Shown here piece by piece: positions 19,118 to 29,084 of a DNA stretch of 30,866 nt (the stretch's first letter is position 1; the number at the start of each line of letters is the position of its first letter). The notes under the pieces are model-generated. The model was not told where the DNA came from, searched no databases, and was given only the letters and a program-made list of their open reading frames with translations. Location of the stretch: contig JBBPTG010000270.1 in the NCBI GenBank assembly GCA_038093975.1, positions 1 to 30,866 on the forward strand. The letters are read 5' to 3'. The position numbers and the translations under genes were made by a program. This DNA is from Chalciporus piperatus. Its lineage: Eukaryota; Basidiomycota; Agaricomycetes; Boletales; Boletaceae.

Positions 19118-20315
19118 GTCCGCGCGCGCATCATAATTAACTACTACAAGCAGCTCGCTCTCGTCATTCTTGAGTTCAAGAAGCTCATCGAGGAGAACCC
19201 TCAGGCTGAGATATTCAGAAACTTCCATGAAATGTTCGACCAGGTCCCTCCGAACCCAGACCCCAACCAAAACACCGTAAGGAATTTTTACTTCGTCATC
19301 GATCTCAACATGCTGACAGCCAAGTGTTCCTAGACCATGAACTATATGCAGCTCCTCGCCGTGTTGAACAGGGTCATCACTATCGCACTTCCTTACAGCT
19401 ACACAAGCCCTCTCGTGAGCGGTGTACGGCGTCCTTGCTCCGTTCTGCAACACCGAGGCTGGCTACCGCGCCTTCACCAACCCGAAGGTCAACGCGATGT
19501 TCCAGAGGATTTTCAATGAGTGGACTAGATTCCTCGTCTCCCCGGCTTCCCGTGAAGTCCTACTCACCTCGGAAGGGCGGCTGGTTCAGCCCTGACGCTC
19601 TCCAGGTGCAGGACGAGCACTTGGGAATGCCCTTCGCACAGGCGTGGGTATGCTACCCCGACAAGCCTAACGTGGGATTCACATCCTGGGATGACTTCTT
19701 CGTCAGGCGTTTCAGAGACAGGGTCCGACCCACCATCGCACCCCAAAACCCGGGATTCATAAACGCAGCCTGTGGAGCCATATCTACTGAGTTGCCACTG
19801 ACGTCCAACCCACCGACGAGTTCTGGCTCAAAGACATGCCTTACTCCCTCGATCACATCCTCGACTATCAGCACCTTGCGTCGCAGTCGGTGGGCGGGAC
19901 TGTCTTCCAGGCAATGCTTAGCTCGCTGGATTATCATTGTTGACACAGTCCGGTAGATGGACGCATTGTGTTTACGATGAACGCCCCAGGAACGCACTAT
20001 GCTGCTCTTTTGGACGATGATTCGGACCCGGACGTCGTCTCCCGTTCTCAGGCGTTCGCCACCGCCATATCCACCCGCGCGCTCATCTTCATCGCTTCCG
20101 ACGATCCAGCCATCGGATTCATGTGTTTCATTGGTGTCGGCCTTGGGGAAGTCTCGACGTGCAAGATTGAGGTCAACCCGGGAGATAGGATCAAGAAGGG
20201 AGACGAGCTCGGATCGTTCCATTTCGGGGGTTCGACACATTTGCTCGTGTTCTGTCCTGAGACAGGAAACTGGAGACTGAATGGTGTTGTGAAGTTGTAC
20301 CTACAGACTAGGTAG
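19118..20315 (+). pseudogene. Phosphatidylserine-decarboxylase-like enzyme with PSDC-type N-terminus, broken
   Basis: Relic of the PSD-like pyruvoyl decarboxylase family in fungi, which includes true PSDs and amino-acid decarboxylases. The N-terminal associated domain is seen as LALVILEFKKLIEENPQAEI and HEMFDQVPPNPDP, then YMQLLAVLNRVITIALP and AGYRAFTNPKVNAMFQRIFN. The catalytic half gives VGFTSWDDFFVRRFRD, DEFWLKDMPYSLDHIL, VGGTVFQAMLSSLDYH, HSPVDGRIVFTMNAPGTHYA, FIGVGLGEVSTCKIEVNPGD and the self-cleavage motif GGST (20226-20237). Breaks: TAG near 19332, a frameshift near 19570, another near 19790, and TGA at about 19939-19941 where neighbours suggest a Trp. The GGST and C-terminus remain open. 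Which substrate the ancestor used cannot be read from this. Confidence 0.85.
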
Positions 20316-20563
20316 TCGTAGACCCAGGATTCACAAACATCCGTAGTAGTCATGAAAGTTACGAGGGCCGTATAGCCTCAATAAAGAAATTGAAAAGAAG
20401 AGAATGACATATGACGCGCGAGATCCACAATTCCCGGCGGCGAACTCGAGTTACCCAAATATATCTATTCATTCATTCATAATTCGTGGTTCACTTCAAT
20501 TCACTTCCCAAAATGCAGACATAGAATTTAGGCACTCGGAGTAGTTTTGTAATATACATGGAG
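20316..20563. other. Intergenic between the decarboxylase relic and the VapD-like gene
   Basis: AT-rich, including a tattcattcattcat run near 20465; no gene seen. Serves as upstream region of the gene starting at 20637. Confidence 0.4.
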
Positions 20564-20598
20564 ATATATATTGCTCCGAATGAGGTACACATATATAC
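20564..20598 (+). promoter_or_regulatory. TATA-like elements of the VapD-like gene
   Basis: atatatatt at about 20564-20572 and catatatac at about 20589-20597 lie roughly 65 and 40 nt before the chosen ATG. An in-frame ATG at 20580 falls between them, which argues for 20637 as the real start. Confidence 0.45.
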
Positions 20599-20636
20599 AC
20601 TCAGTCCACAGATCAGCAGCTCAACAAATCACTAAG

Positions 20637-21196
20637 ATGAATGTCCCAGCTGTCGCCATCGCCCCAGCGATTCAATTAGCAACAATGCCTCCTGGCATAT
20701 ACGGACTGTCATACGACATCTATACTAGGGACACGGTGGACAACCTGCCAGACGGCTGGTTTGCCCACTCAAGTGAGCTCAAGTCCAGGCTACCCGCTTT
20801 GACACTGAATTTGTTGCAGGTGCCACATATAGGGAATTGGCCAGGGTCCTCAGGGGAGCTGGCTATTTCCGTCTTCAATACTCAGATTGGGCGTTGGAAG
20901 GCACAGATGCTGTGGACGCCTTTTGGGTGGCGGTGTCTCTGATGGGAATCAGACCACCTGGTAAACTCCAGTCTACGTTGAAGGGATTGAAGATTCACTA
21001 TATCGCTGATTGGTTGCTGGACATGACAGCTGAGATTCAGCTGGGGGGTGTATACTCCCCCGCATTAGTAGGGATGACCCCTGCCAATTTAGTCCCAGCT
21101 GGTATGCCAGCTGTAGTACCCGCCCTGCCCATTGTACTTCCGAAGTTCACTCAGCCATCCGCGGAGGCTTTAGACGAAAATAACTGGCGAGTTTAA
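20637..21196 (+). CDS. VapD / Cas2-like ferredoxin-fold protein, putative endoribonuclease
   Basis: Two exons, 20637-20772 and 20820-21196, give 170 residues; the 47-nt intron joins a|gt to rebuild Ser. After a short Ala/Pro leader the protein reads GIYGLSYDIYTRD, a first strand ending in Asp as in Cas2/VapD; then ATYRELARVLRGAGYFRLQY with SDWAL, matching the helix followed by a G(F/Y)xxxQ(G/Y)S strand; DAVDAFWVAVSLMG as second helix; and STLKGLKIHYIADWLLDMTA with EI, matching the final strand and (S/N)D(L/M)Txx(I/V) signature. Bacterial VapD proteins are small RNases of toxin-antitoxin type; activity here is only inferred. A Pro/Val/Ala-rich tail (about 45 residues) follows. No antitoxin-like partner is adjacent. 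The reading frame is intact. Confidence 0.62.
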
Positions 21197-22127
21197 CATT
21201 TCACATTACATCTACAATACGAGCTTAGGTTTTGTACATACATGTAACAAACATACTGGTACTCAGAACGACTGGCAACTGCTTTCTGCTTATCCAACAC
21301 CACTCCCCGACCGGCGAATCACGAACAATATACACTTCAAAAGCAACCAATGCAAACTTCCGTCTCGCATGACACTCTTCATCCTGCACGCAACGCCTCC
21401 AGCACCACCAGGCTTTGCAGTGTCCTTCGAGGTCGCACTCATCAGGTGCACTGACCTCAGGAGGAGTCGATCGCTGAAGCTGGCTCGCCGAAAAGTTATA
21501 TTTAGCAAGTATCCAGACTTGGGGGGTTGCCGAGCGGTCCAACGGGCATTGTGAATCGTGATTGCGACTGAGACAGTGTTTCTGGATCCGTACGTGGTGG
21601 GGCTGAAACTGGACGAGCTTCAAGTTGCCTTCAACAACCTGGGCAGTCTTTGGAGAGCCGGGTGTTCTTCTAGAAATGACCTGTCGCGTCGACGAGAGTC
21701 CGTGTTTTAGTAACCGAATCACACTAGGCCCGTTCTCTAAACACCTCCTTGAGCGCATCAAACCAACGACAGAGGGTGTAGTACCAGTCCACGGCCAGTG
21801 GTAGGAGGGGGGTGTGGTATCGGTGGGAACGTCGTCCGCGGCCAACAGCGATACTGTGACATGGTTGAAATGCTGGTGGGGCATGTTTGGAGCCACGGCA
21901 CCAGGGTGTGGGATCAGCGGAGTGACCGTGACCGTGGGGGCTTACTTCCCCATACCAGGTGAACCGGCGGGGAACTCACGACGGCGAGTTTCCGACATGG
22001 GTAACACTGCCCATGTCAGACAGCTCCCCCGCTGGGCTTGACTTCATCGTGGGAGCGCCACGAGGACCTGAGCCCTCAGTTCTCAAAGCTCACTGCACGT
22101 CCAGATGTAGTCGGAGGTGTTTTGGGC
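21197..22127. other. Stretch without an accepted gene
   Basis: A 223-residue minus ORF (21896-21225) and Pro-rich minus readings such as PTVTVTPLIPHPGAVAP (about 21940-21890) lie here. The ORF has no domain pattern and the Pro-rich part is preceded by an in-frame stop. This may contain 3' exons of the low-complexity gene upstream (22607-22128), but no junction was proven. Confidence 0.3.
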
Positions 22128-22607
22128 CTAGTCAACGATGCCGCCAGATCGGAGAGGGCCGGGATTCGGGAATGACCCGTAATGCAGAAAGGAACGCAGC
22201 TGGTTCAGTTGCTGCGGAAGGCCTGGAGTGAAAAGAGAAAGGGCGACTCGGACTCGGAGAACTGAGGAGTTAGCACGTGGGCGGGCAGAAAGCATGCCTG
22301 GGAGGGGTGCTGCGCTGATGGGGATGTCTTGAAATATAGGTCGGGCATGCAAAGAATCCGTACCCCTTATAGGGTCTGCCAGTGGTGATTCCGTTTGGGG
22401 ACGAGCGGGAACATCAACTTGAAAGCGAAGGTCGAGGTTTGACCTGTTGATTGAAGCGAAGCCAAGACTCGCGCTGGTTCTGGAGCGAGAACTGGACTGG
22501 GAAGCTGTTAGACCAGCGAAATCACTGCCCGAGGCGTCATCGTCTGTATCCCTTGGTAGGTCGCGAGAAAGTTTGCCAGTGCCGGTGAGGGTGTTGGCAT
22601 AATAAAT
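22128..22607 (-). CDS. Low-complexity exon of a minus-strand gene, 5' part unresolved
   Basis: An acceptor at 22609-22608 opens a 159-residue reading that starts IYYANTLTGTGKLSRDLPRD and continues with Ser/Arg/Pro-rich sequence (TASQSSSRSRTSASLGFASI, VPARPQTESPLADPI, DIPISAAPLPGMLSARPR) to TAG at 22130-22128. An in-frame TAG immediately before the acceptor fixes the exon edge. A likely first exon begins at about 22840 with MSQFTDPRVARSSVRG and reaches a donor at about 22696, but the phase does not match, so a junction or frameshift is unresolved. No family recognised; the product would be mostly disordered. Confidence 0.4.
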   Translation of the reverse strand: MYYANTLTGTGKLSRDLPRDTDDDASGSDFAGLTASQSSSRSRTSASLGFASINRSNLDLRFQVDVPARPQTESPLADPIRGTDSLHARPIFQDIPISAAPLPGMLSARPRANSSVLRVRVALSLFTPGLPQQLNQLRSFLHYGSFPNPGPLRSGGIVD

Positions 22608-23995
22608 CTATCAGAATAGGATAATTGTGAGCCATGGCTGGGCGATAAAGCAAGGGTGACGTGAGACTTGACCTGTCCGCCTTCTGTTACCTACCTGAGG
22701 GATCCAGAAATCCCTGGAGTCGTTTCAAGTTGAAGCCTTGAGTGTGCCGGGCTGCAGTCGGAATTGCCGGTAGACCTCGGACGCTGCTTCTGGCTACTCG
22801 AGGATCAGTGAACTGGGACATTTGAGACTGCAGCTCTTCAGTCCGAGTCAGTGAGATTGTCAGTGAGAGTATTATGATCCACGGTCGTTTAATCATAACT
22901 CGGATGTACTGGCAGTCGTTTAATGGGCCGTTGTGGCCCACCATCCAATGCCAAGAGCACGGTCACGTGCTGCATTGCCACAGAGTCATCCCCGAATACT
23001 TGGAAATTTGGTCATTCCAAGGGGTAGCGAGCCGAAGGCGAGCTGGGGACCCCCCAAGGGGTGGGTCATCGGGATTCGGAAAAGTGACCCAAGGGCTCAC
23101 ATACACCGGAGACGCACGCGAGGAGTGCTAGTAGCCTACACGGATCCGTAACTTAGGTTTTATTGATGTCGCGCTACTCACGAGTAAGTAGTACATGAAT
23201 TGCAACAACTTAAGTTATGTTGTACAGGTTTTTTAAACCTACGAGGGCTTGCCGGGGTCACTCGGAGAACTTGTACGAATCTATTCACAATGGCACACTA
23301 CGGACCCTGGTACTCAGACCAAAGGTTGTGTCATTCACGTCGATGGTGTCCAATCGATCACATGAAGAGAGCAACACGGTACACATGTGACGTACCAGGG
23401 GATCAGTAAAGAAGTCTGCTCGTGGCCATTTAAGTTGTGCATGGACTCGAGTCGAAGAAGAGGGAGGATACTCTGAGTGGGAAAGACTCGAAGAAGACGG
23501 CGGATACTCGGAGATCCTGGGCGGGCGAAAAGATGAGTTATGAATTGAGCAAATAGTAGTTTCGACGGACACACTCGGTGACCATCAGCCGTGATTCAAT
23601 GTACAGGTGAGGTCAATGGTGTCCGAGGCCTCGTGGGCACCAGGTAGGTTTACGGCACTGCCGTTTCACAGAAATTTGTGCTGCGCTGGCAAGGACGGAG
23701 GCGTGAATGCAGTGTTCAGTGCTATCACTTTGAACTCACCTTTTGTCGCTCGAACTGGATCGTATCCTGACGTTTTGATTGCGGCCTTGTTTTATCTTCA
23801 CGACGACGGAGCTGACCTGTATTACTAGATGACTTGATTAACGTACACCGGACTAGTATCACAGCGGCGGCGAAAATGTGATAACACAAAGTACGCGGTG
23901 ACCAGAACCAAGGGGACCCCGAGTGGTTCAAAGCAAGTCTCGCAGTACTATACGCCGAGGTCCGTCAGTACTCCTATTCCCGATCCTCAACAACA
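22608..23995. other. Intergenic upstream of the large transposase
   Basis: No accepted gene apart from the candidate first exon near 22840-22696. Features seen: near-repeats of actcgaagaag and ggatactc at about 23440-23515, and cattccaaggggtagc near 23015, whose complement resembles gaaccccttggaatgg near 28623. The left end of the transposon should lie here, but terminal inverted repeats were not found by eye. Confidence 0.35.
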
Positions 23996-26900
23996 ATGTC
24001 AGTATTTGAACCAAAGGCAGTTCTGGCCACCTTGCAAGCCTCATCTCTCATACTACCTGGCGAACGTACTAAGTTTAAGGCTGACTGGTTGGCATCCGTG
24101 AGTCCTGACCATAGATTTTGATAGCGTGAGTCCGAGTCTCTAAATATTGACAGGTTAAGAAGTGGGTTACAAGTTGGAGAAACCTACCTGCTCCGAAAGT
24201 CACTCCTCGACCACTTTTTCAATTGGAGTGGGAGGCAGAGGTAGTCGAGTACGTGAACTTCGTTTCGCAGAAGACCCGCACCCGCAAGAAAGATGGCGGG
24301 TTCCTCAAACTCCCGCCCGACATACCACTTCTCGGGCCACGTTTCGTGCCACCGTCGTATTTTCATCTCACAAGACGACCTGGAAATGGAACCATCAGTC
24401 CTGAAACCCAGTACCTCAAGCCTCTCAGCATTGTCCACCCATTTTACTACCCCGAGCTCACACAGTGTCCACGATGCCATTCGCGAGACGAGGTGTCATG
24501 GGAAGGTTGGACTGGAACTGGTGCTCGCGATGTGCATGGGATATTGTTCGATGAGGGTTGCCTTGGCCAACAGCTTCGTTGCAATGCTTGCAAGGCTGCT
24601 GAAAAAGAAAAGCCTGCTAAAGAGAGTTTGAACCTGCGGACTGAGACTGATGAAAATGAGGAAGAAGAGAATCATGATGGACTGACTGGCTACTGTTTCG
24701 CGCTCACGAGTAGAGCATATTGGACTCGCTGGCAGCGATGGGAGATACCATGTAAGTGTGAAGACCCATCAGAAGCAGTCATGTTGCTCACGACCATATT
24801 CAGCAGCAATACCGGTATTCTTCCAGCGCTCTGCACTCACCAGGGAGCTCGTAGTACAACATTCTTGTAGAGGTGCGGCCCTCTTCGACATCAGCTGGCC
24901 TAGCCGAGAATATCAAGCGTGAGTATGCTCACAACAAATCATGTTCGCGATGGCATCTAATCTGATCTGATGGGGCGTTCTAAATTAAGAGTTACATCTC
25001 CTTGAGTACAAGCGTCGTGAGCTCGATTACCTCAAGGTCCTCGAGGCAGAAAAATCTGCGCAGCGTGGAGCTGTTTTCTTTGGCAGCACACTCAAGCCAT
25101 TCTCACCACCATCGGATGTCCGTGGCTACGCAGACAAGTCCATCTCTCATGAGATGATCACTGAGGTATATTTGGACTTTGTCGCTCGAACGCGACAGCC
25201 GGAGTGTGAGGCTTACTTACGAACTCTACCAAGTACCACTGCTTCTATCTCTTTCCTTTCTGTTTTCCAAGCTCATGTATCTTGACAGCAATCTGTGGTT
25301 CGATGGACGGCACTTTCAAGGCATCGGGAAAGGCTCTCATTACTGACCAAGACCGGCAGAAGACAAAGGAATTGCGAGGCGGGATTTTAAGTGTAATTAA
25401 CGAGAAGAATGAAATTGTTGCCTGGGTACGTTACTGCTGCTCAACGTTCAATGTTCATCCGTTCTGACATCGTTCGAAGCAATTCTGTCAAACGCGCGCG
25501 AACGCAGAAATTACCGAACTGCTGGATGGGCTCAGGCGTCGGCATGAAGCTCTCGGGATCCCACAGCCTGTCATGATCATTGCCGACAACTGCTGTCAAG
25601 TCCGCAGCGCAGTGAGCGCAGTTTTTCCCGAGGCTGACATTGGTCTCGATGTATGGCATTTTATTGCAAGGTATCCAAGTCTCCAATCCTTGAAACCCCG
25701 GCTCTAGCAGACACTGATTCACATGCAAGGTATATCGCAGTCATTCTCAGTCCCAGCAAGAATCCCTATCGTACTGCCGTTGCAGCAGACATCACTAACT
25801 CAATACTCAAGTGTCACGCTGAGAAAGGAAAACCAGCACAGTATTGGGATAAGGCAGAGCAGGAACGAAGGCTAATCGAAACATTCAAAAAATGGGCAAA
25901 GAAGGGAACGGTGTGGTCAGCGGCTGCACAGAAAGTCAGTTCACACTGCCGCCGCAGCTGTTCATCCAGCGAGTTGCTAATCACAGTGCATCGGGTACTA
26001 GGTACATCAGGAGCAGCTCAAGCACGTTCAAAGAGGCTGCCTCACTCGCCAGCGACAAGATATTCGTGCAGATGGTAGCCGAATCGAGGGCTCACATAAA
26101 GGTTGGAACTCAATCCAGCGAGCGCAGCCAAGCGGTATTGTCACCCTCGCCGCACTCCTGGGCAACTTCGTTCTACGTCGAAACCTCCGCATCGCCAATC
26201 GCAAGGACTCGGGTCCTGTCACACCATTCATCACCTCCACCCATGGATCACATCATCTTTTCCTCGTCTCCAGTATTGCCATCACTCATAACAAGCTCCT
26301 GAAACTTGAGCCAAAATCGCAGCTCGAGCCACTCCCGGTCCTTCCCGAAGTTGAATCTGACGAAACGTTCGGTCTCAAGAAATCCAAGTACTGTATGACC
26401 TTCAATGGCCTCGTTGACGTCAAGGAGGAGCCTTCCGACATCACGCTAGATGACTCACAACCTGCGCCCTCACCAGACCTCCACTTCACCGAGAATGATG
26501 CAGCTGACCTTGCATTGCGTGCAAGCCGAAACGTGATATTCAACGAGTGGAACATCGACCCCGCACTGCTCGACCAGCCTCAGCAACTAGATCGCCCAAG
26601 CTCCGATTCACATCCGGCGCTCCATGCTAACAAGCGCAAAGCCAACGCACCCGGCGAACTGAACTCAGGTCATGTCAATGGCCACCGTGATCATTGCGGC
26701 CCATCAGCTGTCCCGGTGGATGCCAGTGACCCAGAACCCAACTCAAAGCGACTACGAATGCTGGATGAAACCATCTCCGTGATTGAAAATGGCAATCATC
26801 TCAATGAGGCGCACACGAACATCAGTGTAAGCATTCAATTCCGGACTACTGTTACCCAGGCCCTCGTATAGTCATACTGACCATCTGTTCCTCGACTTGC

Positions 26901-28137
26901 AGGTAGTTGCGCTGCCACACAACTCCGACTCGGAGCTGGACCAGACCTGGTCAGATCACAACAGTGCACTAGTGCCACGACCAGGCACGCTCGACACATA
27001 CTTCATGGTCTCTGGCGTTGTTCAGCCGACTCGGACGGCCACGGGCAGCAAAGCTCCAATGTCATCCCGCACTGTGACCCATCCACCTCTCGCAACTGGG
27101 CCGCAGCCTCCTGTCCAGTCCCAACCTCCGAGTCGCAGCATCCCTTCGGTCGGTGCACTGCCTCGTTCCCAACCTCCCGGTCCGACACGCTCACAGCGCC
27201 TTTTCTCGCTTGCGACTGGAATCGATGTTCACGCACTGCAAATCAGTGGCAAGACCGAGTTTTACCTCTTTATGGACATGCGCCGTGAATTTTCATGGCT
27301 CTCGCATCAAATGACGCCAAAGAAATGGGTTGTCGCAACTGAAGAGTACAATCAACGTCTCGTCAAGAAGCTGGGACCAGATGCAGTCAAGAAGAACCCA
27401 CAAGCCCTTGTTCGAAAGCTCGGAGAAATCGAGCCACGGCTGATGGAGCGGATCATCAAGGGCGACTACACCTCTTCAGCCTGTAAGTACTACTGCCTCG
27501 TGATTTATGTCGCAATCCACGTTTCTCTGACGACCCTGGACGACAGCGAACCACAACTCGGAGTCTTTCTGGCGGATGCACTGCGAAGCAGTCCAGCTTC
27601 TGAAGGTGGACCCTGGGTCCAACTTGAAGAAGGTATGTCGTGTGTTCTCGTCCCGGTTGCTGCCCTCTGTGCACACTGTCACTCACGTCCTTCATTTCCC
27701 GCAGACACGGAAGCCACCAACGTGCTCGCACTGCCTTACGATCATGTACCCCGGGCCAGAGGGGTCCGCGCTCAATCACCGACGTGGATTCTGTGCGGAC
27801 GGCATCAAACAAATGTCGAAGGTCGAGGAACTACCTCCATGGCCACAGCCTCAAGGAATATTCTCAGAAGGCCGGATGTTCCATCCCATCGCTCTCCTCA
27901 ACACTGTCAAGCGAATCGTCGAACGTGCCGTCATGCACCTCCCAGGTGCCCTCACCGCCATGGAAGACGAAGCATTCGCGACCCTCATCAGGTCCCGAAC
28001 CTTCCGCACGGACGATGGTCAGGTCCTCTTCCGCCTCTTCACAGAGTTCGCCATCGACCCGAGCACTTCCCGACTCCTACTTCCACACCCAAGATGGTGT
28101 CAAGTACCTACAGCTCGCGTACCTCGAGGAGGACTGA
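23996..28137 (+). pseudogene. Large DDE transposase-like gene (DUF6729-type), two frameshifts
   Basis: Eleven exons: 23996-24097, 24154-24751, 24804-24918, 24990-25232, 25289-25425, 25480-25670, 25730-25934, 26011-26826, 26903-27482, 27547-27632, 27705-28137. After a zinc-ligand-like section (CPRCHSRDE... CNAC) comes an RNase-H-like core: MDGTFKASGKALITD (Asp 25306-25308), VMIIADNCCQVRSAVS (Asp 25585-25587), LDVWHFIARY and DGSRIEGSHKGWNSIQR (Glu 26086-26088), a reasonable DDE triad. Then an acidic linker and a C-terminal block NHRRGFCADGIKQMSKVEEL ending YLQLAYLEED. Frame breaks: about 24855-24866 (RELVVQHS against VEVRPSSTSAGLAENIK) and about 28060-28068 (before SYFHTQDGVKYLQ). Such proteins are repeated in mushroom genomes and presumed mobile; the DUF6729 label is from memory of the family. 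Confidence 0.75.
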
Positions 28138-28726
28138 CGCGGACGAGTCGACGACCAAACCAGTGGCCTGCATGTCTCGGAGTCCCCCCTACTCGGACTC
28201 TCTCGCCCGTTTTTTTTTCGTTTCGTTTCGTCGTGAGCTTTCTGGCTTTCTGGCCATTGGTGCTCATTTTCTCTCACTTTTTCGTTCGTTTTCCGTGTTT
28301 TCCGTCCCGTCGCGCTTTGTTTTCCCGCTAATTGTTACGCCCTGTCTATTTCTCCCTTCTCGAGTCCCTTTCCCTTTCTTCCTTCCCCCCCTTCGCTCGT
28401 CTGGTGTCACTGGTGACTGGTCAGGCAGTCGAGTCGTCTACCGCTTTTTTTTGTACGCACATACGCACGCAAGGAATACATGCTGTCCCGTTGTCGAGTA
28501 CCGCAGTATGCTAATATGAGGGTACCTTCGCCCCATTAAACCCGAATCTAGGGTTACGCTTGGGTTAAGGCCGAGTCACGTGGGACCAAATTCGGTCCTT
28601 TGGTCGGTCTCGGTCGTTGCCGAACCCCTTGGAATGGCGAAGCTGCCGAATACTTTCCCGCAAAACGTGATCGCGTGAACCGAGCTCGTGACCCGGTTGC
28701 ATGTGACTCACAGGCTCAGTAACGGT
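28138..28726. other. 3' flank of the transposase, pyrimidine-rich, and intergenic
   Basis: Long T/C-rich tract (about 28205-28460, with cgtttttttttcgtttcgtttcg) after the stop, looking like a 3' UTR or terminator region. The right end of the transposon should be near; ggaccaaattcggtcc (about 28583) is a small inverted repeat but not shown to be terminal. Confidence 0.4.
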
Positions 28727-28815
28727 CGCGTGATTCGAATCCGAGTCCCGAATGCTTTTCCGTTTGAGCATGATGTCATTGTGCTCAAAGAAAAAAGCAG
28801 TGACACAGTGACATT
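28727..28815. repeat. Dispersed palindromic repeat, copy 2
   Basis: Same element as at 13067-13150. Core tttgagca...tgctcaaa (28762-28788). Relative to copy 1, one arm changes C to T and the other G to A, keeping the 8-bp inverted repeat. It lies between the two transposase genes. Confidence 0.7.
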
Positions 28816-29084
28816 TGTGACGTAACGCGGAGCGTCTTCGGTTTCTGTCGGGTGCAATCCACGTCGGAGTCGGGGACTTGGGCGGCCTGGCGCCGCTACG
28901 ATTTGAACTTGTGGTTCCGCCGGAACATGTACTGTTACTGTAGTTGCCAGACTTCATTTGCAACAAGTGGACAAGACGTCAAGCTTCAAGGATACTCCTG
29001 ATCCCACCCTACATGGGCCGCAACGTTATACACAAATTTATCGTTTGCGCCTTAACACTTCCTCTGTGCCTCATTATTATATTA

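Noticed and set aside
21516..21550. tRNA-like start (ggggggttgccgagcggtc)
   Set aside because: The D-arm-like beginning is not followed by an anticodon arm, T-arm or a matching acceptor strand within tRNA length.
21225..21896. 223-residue minus-strand ORF
   Set aside because: No domain pattern, no intron signals typical of neighbours, and composition does not resemble the accepted genes; might be revisited with RNA data.
23285..23828. Short ORFs on both strands before the transposase
   Set aside because: No homologous pattern, and the Ser/Pro-rich minus frame comes from the actcgaagaag near-repeats.
28138..28519. Open frame continuing past the transposase end to 28519
   Set aside because: It is in the wrong frame after the 28064 shift and runs through a pyrimidine-rich tract typical of 3' flank.
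28545..28575. Telomere-like words (ctagggttacgcttgggttaagg)
   Set aside because: Only two imperfect gggtta words, no tandem array, and genes continue on both sides.
28944..29084. Upstream extension of the Plavaka reading frame
   Set aside because: The extension lacks family sequence; the zinc-finger part starts right after the ATG at 29085, a better start.
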